NCBI GenBank assembly: GCA_030044455.1 | Contig: JASHVU010000498.1 | Location: forward strand, 1 to 5,238 | Direction: 5' to 3' | DNA from: Acidobacteriaceae bacterium | GTDB lineage: Bacteria > Acidobacteriota > Terriglobia > Terriglobales > Acidobacteriaceae | DNA: 5,238 nucleotides | Shown here: piece after piece, positions 1-5,238 of the stretch | Numbering within the stretch: the first letter of the stretch is position 1 | Layout of the letters: each line of letters opens with the position of its first letter | Program-made: the position numbers and the translations under genes | The notes under the pieces: generated by a model | What the model was told of the DNA's origin: nothing | Database searches by the model: none | The model's input: only the letters and a program-made list of their open reading frames with translations

Positions 1-4
1 AAAA

Positions 5-33
5 CTTCAGGTGAATTTTCCTGAGAATTTTTT
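5..33. terminator. possible bidirectional intrinsic terminator
   Basis: A short stem, TCAGG (7-11) with CCTGA (20-24), can be extended by one G-U pair and encloses an 8-base loop. On the plus strand it is followed by AA and then six T (28-33). On the minus strand the same stem is followed by AG and then TTTT at the window edge. It lies about 125 bases past the aroDE stop, so it could end aroDE transcription and also that of a convergent gene to the left that is not visible here. The stem is only 5-6 bp, so the call is tentative. Confidence 0.33.
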
Positions 34-66
34 CCCGAAAGGTAACGATACCTCAATCCACTTGTC

Positions 67-90
67 ATTCGACTTGAAAGTCAAGCGAAT
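67..90. repeat. imperfect inverted repeat / hairpin downstream of aroDE
   Basis: ATTCG-A-CTTGA (67-77) pairs with TCAAG-CGAAT (81-90) around a 3-base loop. This gives ten base pairs with a single bulged A at 72. There is no T-tract on either side, so it is not a standard intrinsic terminator. It may be an RNA 3'-end stabilising hairpin or a protein site. It sits in the AT-rich stretch 1-157, which otherwise shows no convincing gene. Confidence 0.3.
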
Positions 91-157
91 TCGGGCAAGG
101 ATTGGTAAAAATAGGTGGAGATTTGGATGAATCGATTTATCGGCAGTCGAGCATCTC

Positions 158-1738
158 TCACGGCCGCTTGCGCAGCGCCAGCTCAACCACGCGCAGCATC
201 TCGTTCTCCGGCGCCGGCTTTCCGGTCCAGATCTCAAACTGACGCGCACCCTGTTGCACAAACATCTCGATGCCGCTGATCACGGCCAGCCCGCGCGAGT
301 GCGCCAGCTTGAGCAAAGGTGTGTCCAACGGGTTGTACACCATGTCGAAAACCAGCGACGCGTTCAACTCGTTTTCCTTGATCGCCATCGCCTGCTTCAC
401 ACCCGCCATGCCGCACGGCGTGGTGTTGATAATGGCGTCGAAGCGATTCTTCGCCAGCACATCCTGCTTTAATGACTTGGCATGCGCCTTGCGCGACAGA
501 GCAACGGCCTTTTCATGGGTGCGGTTGGTAACGAACACCTCCGCTTCCTGCTCCACCAGTCCGAAGACCGCAGCCCGAGCCGCTCCGCCTGCGCCCAGCA
601 CCAGGATGCGCGAGCCCTTGAGTTTCATCCGCTTCTCGAGCGGCCGAATCACGCCGGCCACGTCGGTGTTGAATCCGTACAGCTTGCCGTCGGCGCCGGT
701 GCGCAGGGTGTTGCACGCGCCAATGCGCGCGGTCTGCGCATCCATGTTGGCCAGGTGCGGCAGCACCTCCTCTTTCAGCGGCATCGTCACGGCTACCCCG
801 CTCAAAGGCAGGTCGCGTGTCAGCGTCAGCAGGTCGCCGAGCGACTTCACTTTCAGCGGCAGCATGATGGCGTTTACGTTTTCGCGCCTGAAGGCCGTCG
901 AGTGCATCAGCGGCGACAGCGAGTGCGAGATGGGATTGCCGGCCACGCCGAAGATGCGGGTCGCCTGGTCGAGCTGTTCAATGCGATAGAGATCGATGAG
1001 CGTGCGCACGCTGGCCTGTCCCGGAGCGGTTTCGGCTCCGTCACCAGCCGAGGCAAATGTGAAGGCCGCCCCTTCGCGCGGCCCGAGCACACGGCTCACC
1101 AGCCCCTCCTCGCCCATCGCAATCCCCACCACGTGCGCGTTCAAACTCTGGTTCTCGATCATGCGCAGCACCGCCAGGTTGTCGGCCAGCGAGCGCGCCG
1201 TCGAAACCACCTTCACGTAATCGGGTTCAAACGCCCGGATGCGCTGAGCCGCCTCGTCCAGCCCCTTGGTCCGGCTGAAATCGTGAAAACTCACCAGCAG
1301 GGCCGTATTTGCTGCGCGTAACGTCGCCCGGAACCGCGCAAGTTGTGCCTTGCCCGCTTTTTCGGCCGATTCCACTTCGAGATCGACAATCTGGCATCCG
1401 GCCTCGGCGGCTTTCTCGAGAACCTCTAACTCTGAAGCCAATGACCCCACGAAGTGGCCGCCATTCGGCGTCCGCCGGCAGGTGGCGATCGCCTGTACAT
1501 CCCGGTGCCGGCGCAGGAAGTCTTTCAATGGCCCAATGCCGGCCGCCGGTTTGGTCAGCAGATCGAGCCGGAACTCCAAAAATCGCGCATCCTTAAGCAC
1601 GCCCTCCGCGCAGGCCATCAGCTCAGCCGGCGTCACCCCCTGCACCGCCACGCATAGCCGGGGCAGGCGCAGCCGGGGCAGCCCCGCCTGGGGGATCGCT
1701 GCAGGTTCTGCCGGGAGTGGGGCAAGGATCGGCATCAC
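158..1738 (-). CDS. aroDE: bifunctional 3-dehydroquinate dehydratase / shikimate 5-dehydrogenase
   Basis: This 526-residue fusion carries steps 3 and 4 of the shikimate pathway: dehydration of 3-dehydroquinate, then NADPH reduction of 3-dehydroshikimate to shikimate. It is expected in the cytosol. Residues about 28-250 are a type I dehydroquinase: EFRLD (55-59), His152 in SFHDF, the Schiff-base Lys176 in DYVKV, MGEEG (208-212) followed by SR, and the terminal APGQ (238-241). Residues about 261-526 are shikimate dehydrogenase: GNPISHSLSP (267-276), Lys322 in VTMPLK, Asn343 in GACNTL, Asp359 in GFNTD, the Rossmann loop GAGGAA (382-387), the NADP-type NRT (405-407), NTTPCGM (438-444), VYNP and the final QQGARQFEIWTG. 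Every catalytic position I can place is present. The domain order matches the chlamydial and plant bifunctional enzymes. The start is the GTG at 1738 or the ATG immediately after it at 1735, because an in-frame TGA lies at 1744-1742. No ribosome binding site is visible. The stop is TGA at 160-158. Confidence 0.97.
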   Translation of the reverse strand: MMPILAPLPAEPAAIPQAGLPRLRLPRLCVAVQGVTPAELMACAEGVLKDARFLEFRLDLLTKPAAGIGPLKDFLRRHRDVQAIATCRRTPNGGHFVGSLASELEVLEKAAEAGCQIVDLEVESAEKAGKAQLARFRATLRAANTALLVSFHDFSRTKGLDEAAQRIRAFEPDYVKVVSTARSLADNLAVLRMIENQSLNAHVVGIAMGEEGLVSRVLGPREGAAFTFASAGDGAETAPGQASVRTLIDLYRIEQLDQATRIFGVAGNPISHSLSPLMHSTAFRRENVNAIMLPLKVKSLGDLLTLTRDLPLSGVAVTMPLKEEVLPHLANMDAQTARIGACNTLRTGADGKLYGFNTDVAGVIRPLEKRMKLKGSRILVLGAGGAARAAVFGLVEQEAEVFVTNRTHEKAVALSRKAHAKSLKQDVLAKNRFDAIINTTPCGMAGVKQAMAIKENELNASLVFDMVYNPLDTPLLKLAHSRGLAVISGIEMFVQQGARQFEIWTGKPAPENEMLRVVELALRKRP

Positions 1739-1752
1739 GCGTCAATTGACGC
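1739..1752. promoter_or_regulatory. 14-bp perfect palindrome at the aroDE start
   Basis: GCGTCAATTGACGC is a perfect palindrome immediately upstream of the aroDE GTG/ATG. It begins right after the candidate -10 element, so it would cover the predicted transcription start. That is where a repressor dimer would block initiation. A palindrome of this length is expected roughly 0.3 times by chance in a window this size, so its position is the better argument. No cognate regulator is encoded nearby. Confidence 0.35.
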
Positions 1753-1781
1753 ATCTTAAAGGGCTTTGATGCCGGATGCAA
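1753..1781 (-). promoter_or_regulatory. candidate sigma70-type promoter of aroDE
   Basis: On the minus strand TTGCAT (1781-1776, 3 of 6 to TTGACA) is separated by exactly 17 bases from TAAGAT (1758-1753, 4 of 6 to TATAAT). Transcription would begin near 1746, giving an untranslated leader of only about 8-12 bases. This fits the absence of any ribosome binding site before the start codon. The boxes are individually weak, so this remains a prediction. Confidence 0.35.
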
Positions 1782-1788
1782 CAAAAAC

Positions 1789-1836
1789 AGGCAACCAGGG
1801 ACCAAGGGAATTAGGGAACGAATGGCGTAGGGAACT
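1789..1836. repeat. degenerate tandem repeat with an 8-bp period
   Basis: AGGGA starts at 1797, 1805, 1813 and 1829, and a variant AGGCA starts at 1789. The spacing is exactly 8 bases, with one degenerate unit at 1821. The unit is close to AGGGAAYN on the plus strand (TTCCCT on the minus strand). The array lies between the permease stop and the candidate aroDE promoter, with its near edge just upstream of the -35 box. Function is unknown; it could be a multi-site regulator array or a decayed microsatellite. Confidence 0.45.
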
Positions 1837-1895
1837 GCGAAGTCAAACTCGCTGCCTGCAGCCTCTCCCTGAGAAGTCACTGTTTCGGTGGGAAC

Positions 1896-4322
1896 CTACT
1901 CTTCACGCAAGGTTTTTGCCGGGTCAACTCGGGCCACCCTCAACGCCGGGACCGCGGAAGCAAGCAGGATGATGGCCGCCAGCATCAGCGTAGTGAGAAT
2001 CAGGGTGGGGGCGTCGTAAACTCCCACTCCGTAAAGAACGTTCCGCATGATACGGAGAGCGGCAAAACACAGCACCAGGCCCCCTGCGAGCCCGAAAAAA
2101 GAAGCCCTTATGCCAGTTGCGCTTACGTCCACCATTGCCCGCTGCACAGTCGAGCCCAGAGCGATGCGGATGCCAATCTCCCTTGTCCTCTGGGTCACCA
2201 TGTTGCTTACCAGCGCAAAAATGCCCAGCGCACTCAACAACAGCGCCAGTCCTGCCATGGAGCTCAGCAAAGCCACTTCAATCCTCTGGGTTGCCAAGGT
2301 CTGCGCCTCAAGGTCGCTCATGGCGTAGAAGCCGGAGAAAGGGAGCCCCGGATCTACGGTCGCCAACGCCCGTTGCATCTGCCCGGTCAGACCCTCAATC
2401 GGCCCGGCCGTGCGTACGATCCAGCTCGGCTGAAACCAGGTGTGGATCAATGCGAGATATTTGGGATCAAGAATTTGTGCTGCCGATATGTACACGGTTT
2501 CTTCGCTCTGCAACGGCGCCGTGGGGTCCAGGCCAGATGACAGTTGAATATCATCGACGACCCCAACAATCCGTGTCCCTTTGTTGATCGTATGGTCGAT
2601 TGGATTTGCGCCCGGGAAGAATTTGCGGGCAAAGCTGCGATTCACAATCGCCACGGGCTGCGTCTTCGGGCCGTCGGATCCGGTGAAAGCGCGCCCCGCC
2701 AGCAGCGGCACTTCCAGGGTCTCGAAATAGCCCGGCGTCACATAAACCAGATCTGTCCCAACCGTTTGCCCGCCCTGAGGGCCGCTATCGATGCGGACCT
2801 CATCGTTCAAGGTGCGCTCGTAAGGCAGAGTCAGGCCGACGGCAGCATTCTCAACGCCGGGAATCTGACGCATCGCCGCGGTGCTCCGATCAAGCAGTTG
2901 AGCGAAGGTTGCCGGATCGCGGTAGCGCGCATCATCCAGAGACGCTTTGGCCGTCATCACCCCATTGGGATTGAACCCCGGCGGCAGAGTCTCAAGATGG
3001 ATCAAGGTGCGGATCAGCAGTCCCGAACCAGCCAACAACACCACCGTCAACGCCACTTCGCCGGCAATCAGCAACTGGCGCAGGCGCAGCCGGTCGCCGC
3101 CCGCCACGGCGCGGCTGGCCAACGAGGTGCGCAGATCTACTTTGCGCACGGCCAGCGCCGGCAACACACCAAAGAGGACACTGGAAAGCAGCGAAGCCGC
3201 CAGCGTAAACGCCAGCACGCCCGCGTCCAGCGGAACGCTGCTCACGGGCAGATAGTTCTTTGGCAATAACGTCAGCAACGCGCGCAACGCCGCCAGCCCC
3301 ATTCCCACACCGGCTGCGCCGCCGATGAGGGCAAGCAGCAGGTTCTCGACCCAGAGCTGCTTTTGCACCTGCCACTGCGTTGCCCCCAACGCCAGCCGTG
3401 TGGCCACCTCCGGCATGCGCCTGACCATGCGAACCAGAGCCAGCCCGGCCAGATTGGCGCAGGCGATCAGCAAAATGAACCCAGCCGCCAGCATCAGTGT
3501 GAGAGCCTTGGGGCGCAGCTCAGCCGTTTGACCTTTCCGCAACGGCACGGAATAAAGCATCATCCGCGCGCCCAGGTTGCGGCTGGCAAACCTTGCCTCT
3601 TGGGCTGCCCAGGCGCGGTTGATCTCGGAGTCGGCTTGCTGCCACGTGGCTCCATCGCGCAAGCGCGTGATGACATCGAAGTTGGTCCCCTGCCCTTCAC
3701 CCTCCCGGCTGGGCTGCAGCGAGACATACACATCCGCATTCGCGGGCGTATGCGCATCCCGGGGCAGGATACCGATGACCGTGAAGGGTTCGCTCTTGAG
3801 GCGAATGGTTTGGCCGAGTAAATTTGGATCGCCGCCGAAGGTGTTGCGCCACAGGTTGTAACTGAGGATGGCGCTCTTCGGTCCCAGGGGACGATCCTCG
3901 GCCTCTGTGAAGTTGCGTCCGGCCATGGGGCTGACGGCCAGCACGTCGAGATAGTGCGCCGAGATGCGTCCCTCGTGGACGTATTGCGCATGCGTGCCGG
4001 CCTGAAGATTCACCCCAGACGTCCCTCCGCTGATGGCCGAGATCAGCGAAGGCACATTGTCGCGCAGCAACTCCCACTGCTCCCCGTTCAGAGCGATCTG
4101 TCCATCCCAGGGCTCAGCGCCGGTCATGCGCATGAAAATGGTACCCATGCGCTCCGGGTGCTTGTAGGGCAGGCTCTTCAGCAGCAGCGCGTTCACAATC
4201 GAAAAGATCGCGGTGTTGGCGCCGATGGACAGCGCCAGAGTGAAGACGACGGTGAGAGTGAAGCCGGGACGGTGACGTAACTGGCGCACCGCAAAACGCA
4301 GGTTCTGGAGCAGGGTTTGCAT
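1896..4322 (-). CDS. ADOP-family duplicated orphan ABC permease (MacB/FtsX-type)
   Basis: This 808-residue inner-membrane protein is built as two FtsX/MacB-like halves. Half one has a membrane helix at about 21-47, a MacB-type periplasmic domain at about 50-270, and membrane helices near 272-298, 325-352 and 368-391. Half two has a helix at about 414-440, a second periplasmic domain at about 441-675, and helices near 682-707, 735-757 and 771-795. Each half has the cytoplasmic motif after its second helix: [15 protein letters not shown] (301-315) and [14 protein letters not shown] (711-724). The N-terminus ([14 protein letters not shown], then [17 protein letters not shown]) and the ending [11 protein letters not shown] are typical of the ADOP family, which is expanded in Acidobacteriota and named for lacking an adjacent ATPase gene. 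None is seen here either. The length is normal and the frame intact. The ATG at 4322 has GAGGAG six bases upstream. The substrate is unknown; family analogy suggests export of small molecules or lipoproteins, or mechanotransmission. Confidence 0.95.
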   Translation of the reverse strand: MQTLLQNLRFAVRQLRHRPGFTLTVVFTLALSIGANTAIFSIVNALLLKSLPYKHPERMGTIFMRMTGAEPWDGQIALNGEQWELLRDNVPSLISAISGGTSGVNLQAGTHAQYVHEGRISAHYLDVLAVSPMAGRNFTEAEDRPLGPKSAILSYNLWRNTFGGDPNLLGQTIRLKSEPFTVIGILPRDAHTPANADVYVSLQPSREGEGQGTNFDVITRLRDGATWQQADSEINRAWAAQEARFASRNLGARMMLYSVPLRKGQTAELRPKALTLMLAAGFILLIACANLAGLALVRMVRRMPEVATRLALGATQWQVQKQLWVENLLLALIGGAAGVGMGLAALRALLTLLPKNYLPVSSVPLDAGVLAFTLAASLLSSVLFGVLPALAVRKVDLRTSLASRAVAGGDRLRLRQLLIAGEVALTVVLLAGSGLLIRTLIHLETLPPGFNPNGVMTAKASLDDARYRDPATFAQLLDRSTAAMRQIPGVENAAVGLTLPYERTLNDEVRIDSGPQGGQTVGTDLVYVTPGYFETLEVPLLAGRAFTGSDGPKTQPVAIVNRSFARKFFPGANPIDHTINKGTRIVGVVDDIQLSSGLDPTAPLQSEETVYISAAQILDPKYLALIHTWFQPSWIVRTAGPIEGLTGQMQRALATVDPGLPFSGFYAMSDLEAQTLATQRIEVALLSSMAGLALLLSALGIFALVSNMVTQRTREIGIRIALGSTVQRAMVDVSATGIRASFFGLAGGLVLCFAALRIMRNVLYGVGVYDAPTLILTTLMLAAIILLASAVPALRVARVDPAKTLREE

Positions 4323-4328
4323 CGGATT

Positions 4329-4334
4329 CTCCTC
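4329..4334 (-). promoter_or_regulatory. ribosome binding site of the permease
   Basis: GAGGAG on the minus strand (4334-4329) is followed by six bases and then the ATG at 4322-4320. This strong site fixes the permease start and contrasts with aroDE, which has none. Confidence 0.85.
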
Positions 4335-4373
4335 GACGCGCAGCGATCATTCCCAGGGTCAAAAAAATCAGGC

Positions 4374-4389
4374 AGCATGCTCCCTGCCA
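4374..4389 (-). promoter_or_regulatory. predicted sigma54 (-24/-12) promoter of the permease
   Basis: On the minus strand, TGGCAGGGAGCATGCT (4389-4374) aligns with the sigma54 consensus TGGCACR-N4-TTGCW at 10 of 12 informative positions. The essential GG (4388-4387) and GC (4376-4375) are separated by exactly 10 bases. The segment after the -12 element is a T-rich run (TGATTTTTTTG), as expected for the melted region. Transcription would start near 4363, giving a leader of about 40 bases that contains the GAGGAG site. Mismatches are G for C at the sixth position and A for the first T of the -12 box. Confidence 0.62.
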
Positions 4390-4444
4390 AATCGTCGTTC
4401 AGGAAGGGGATTGATTGCAACATGCTTAGAAGGGCACCGATGAT

Positions 4445-4472
4445 TTGACAACGAGCGGTTCCTGTTCAGATT
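4445..4472 (+). promoter_or_regulatory. weak candidate sigma70 promoter of the M3 peptidase
   Basis: TTGACA (4445-4450) is a perfect -35 hexamer on the plus strand. The best -10 at acceptable spacing is only CAGATT (4467-4472, 3 of 6, spacer 16). If used, transcription would start near 4480 and the CTGTCCG dyad would fall in the first 20 bases of the transcript. No GG-N10-GC sigma54 element exists on this strand between 4440 and 4582, so some sigma70-type promoter is expected here. Confidence 0.22.
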
Positions 4473-4481
4473 TGCGTACTT

Positions 4482-4499
4482 CTGTCCGCAATCGGACAG
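4482..4499. promoter_or_regulatory. perfect dyad CTGTCCG-N4-CGGACAG, likely activator site
   Basis: CTGTCCG (4482-4488) and CGGACAG (4493-4499) are exact inverted copies around CAAT. The centre lies about 127 bp upstream of the predicted sigma54 start of the permease. That is within the usual 80-150 bp range for NtrC-type enhancer-binding proteins, whose sites are often dyads. It is also about 92 bp upstream of the peptidase ATG, so it could instead be an operator or a 5'-leader hairpin (7-bp stem, 4-base loop) for that gene. No second full copy is seen in the interval. Confidence 0.5.
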
Positions 4500-4566
4500 T
4501 TGGGGGTGAATGGGAAAGCCGGTCTTGAGAAGCGCAGACCCTTCGCGCTGTGGCAACCTAGAATCT

Positions 4567-4571
4567 GGAGG
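4567..4571 (+). promoter_or_regulatory. ribosome binding site of the M3 peptidase
   Basis: GGAGG precedes the ATG at 4583 by 11 bases, a slightly long spacing. The next in-frame ATG at 4601 has only a weak CGGAA upstream and an in-frame TAG closes the frame at 4559-4561. The site therefore favours 4583 as the start. Confidence 0.55.
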
Positions 4572-4582
4572 CTCGATCACGA

Positions 4583-5238
4583 ATGGCTGTCGGAACTGCG
4601 ATGGAAACTGCAAACAAAGAGATTCACACCTGGGCGGCGGGCGGAGCAAACTCGGCCGAGGCGCTTACAGCCTGGGTGGGGGAACGTCTTGCGGCCCATG
4701 AGGCTTCATTGGCAGCTTTGCTAGCTGTCGAAGCACACCGAACTCCCGCTAACTCCTTGACCCTCTATGACAAAGCCATCGAGCAACTGAGCCTGGCCGG
4801 GGCCCAGGCCGGCGTCCTCAACTCCGTCGCCGCCGACAAAGCCGTCCGCGATCAGGCCCAGGCGGAGGCCCAGCGCATCTCCATGGCCGGCGCAGCTCTC
4901 AGCCTCAATCGCGAGGTCTACGACGCCCTCGTCGCCATCAATCTCGACGGCGCATCGCCGGCCACCAAGCATTATGTTGAGCGCACGCTGCTTGGCTATC
5001 GCCTTTCCGGCGTGGACAAAGACAAGGAGACTCGCGACCGTCTCCAGGCCCTCCACGAGGAGGCCACCATGCATTCGCTCGAGTTCAGCCGCAACATTCA
5101 GGAGGGCGGCAAGACCATCCAGGCCCGCCCCGAAGAGCTCGACGGCCTTCCCGCCGACTTTATCGCGCGCCACACCGCGGATGCCGAAGGCAATGTGACC
5201 CTCACGACCGACCCGCCCGACATGCAGCCGGTGATGAC
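4583..5238 (+). CDS. M3-family metallopeptidase (thimet oligopeptidase-like), N-terminal part
   Basis: An open frame of 218 complete codons runs off the right edge without a stop. It is the helical N-terminal region of M3A oligopeptidases (thimet oligopeptidase, oligopeptidase A, Dcp). These are zinc enzymes that cut short peptides, normally in the cytosol. Recognisable stretches are NSLTLYDKAIEQL (57-69), DKAVRDQAQ (85-93), LSLNREVYDAL (107-117), ERTLLGYRLSGVDKDKETR (133-151), EFSRNI (167-172), ELDGLPADFI (185-194) and LTTDPPDMQPVM (207-218). The HExxH zinc site would lie about 250 residues further on, outside the window, so catalytic competence cannot be judged. No signal peptide or membrane segment is visible. 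The start is ATG 4583 (GGAGG upstream); ATG 4601 is the alternative. The gene is divergent from the permease and shares a 260-bp intergenic region with it. The family call is by sequence recognition; the exact subfamily is uncertain. Confidence 0.92.
   Translation, partial: MAVGTAMETANKEIHTWAAGGANSAEALTAWVGERLAAHEASLAALLAVEAHRTPANSLTLYDKAIEQLSLAGAQAGVLNSVAADKAVRDQAQAEAQRISMAGAALSLNREVYDALVAINLDGASPATKHYVERTLLGYRLSGVDKDKETRDRLQALHEEATMHSLEFSRNIQEGGKTIQARPEELDGLPADFIARHTADAEGNVTLTTDPPDMQPVM

Noticed and set aside
127..279. Plus-strand small ORF (50 codons) with a good AGGTGGAG six bases before its ATG
   Set aside because: Most of it is antisense to the aroDE 3' end, and its composition (Ala, Arg, Ser, Pro) is that of a shadow frame. 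The ribosome site is attractive, but nothing else supports translation.
482..1321. Long plus-strand open frames (270-989, 482-1321) opposite aroDE
   Set aside because: They are antisense to a well-supported enzyme gene, the translations are low-complexity and rich in Arg, His and Gln, and they resemble no family I know. High GC explains the scarcity of stops.
1851..1862. GCTG-N4-CAGC inverted repeat just past the permease stop as a terminator
   Set aside because: A 4-bp stem without a T-tract on either strand is not a credible intrinsic terminator.
2544..3269. 241-codon plus-strand open frame opposite the permease
   Set aside because: It is antisense to the intact permease, with Gln/Arg/His-rich composition typical of a shadow frame and no recognisable domain.
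4361..4388. GGCAG/CTGCC stem followed by TGA and seven T on the minus strand, read as an intrinsic terminator ahead of the permease
   Set aside because: The stem is only 5 bp with an 8-base loop and would lie just ahead of the permease. The same bases are better explained by the sigma54 -24/-12 element and its T-rich melting region.
4559..4564. TAGAAT as a -10 box for the peptidase
   Set aside because: No -35 lies at proper spacing (TTGAGA at 4525-4530 is 28 bases away), and initiation about 7 bases downstream would remove the GGAGG ribosome site.

Overview
The window is GC-rich bacterial DNA, most likely from an Acidobacteriota (Terriglobia-like) genome. The main evidence is an 808-residue permease of the ADOP type (acidobacterial duplicated orphan permease), a family expanded mainly in that phylum. 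A fused AroD-AroE shikimate enzyme is compatible with this. The placement is inference from protein families; no rRNA or other marker gene is present.

Layout from left to right. Positions 1-157 are AT-rich and hold no convincing gene, but they contain a possible bidirectional terminator (5-33) and an imperfect hairpin (67-90). On the minus strand, 158-1738 encodes a bifunctional 3-dehydroquinate dehydratase / shikimate 5-dehydrogenase. The 157-base gap at 1739-1895 carries a candidate sigma70-type promoter for this gene, a 14-bp palindrome at its predicted transcription start, and a degenerate 8-bp-period repeat just upstream. Also on the minus strand, 1896-4322 encodes the complete ADOP permease. 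Positions 4323-4582 form a divergent intergenic region. On the plus strand, 4583 to the window end encodes the N-terminal 218 residues of an M3-family (thimet oligopeptidase-like) metallopeptidase, cut off by the window edge before its zinc site.

The most interesting signal is in the divergent region. On the permease strand there is a good sigma54 (-24/-12) match with the required GG-N10-GC spacing. It predicts a transcription start about 40 bases ahead of a well-spaced GAGGAG ribosome binding site. About 127 bp upstream of that start lies a perfect dyad, CTGTCCG-N4-CGGACAG, at a typical distance for an enhancer-binding activator. This suggests that the orphan permease is switched on by a sigma54 activator that is not encoded in the window.

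The three genes do not form an obvious pathway. AroDE is a housekeeping enzyme for aromatic amino acid precursors, the permease is probably an envelope transport or stress protein, and the peptidase degrades peptides. They look like adjacent but separately controlled units, although read-through from the permease into aroDE is possible because no terminator is visible between them.
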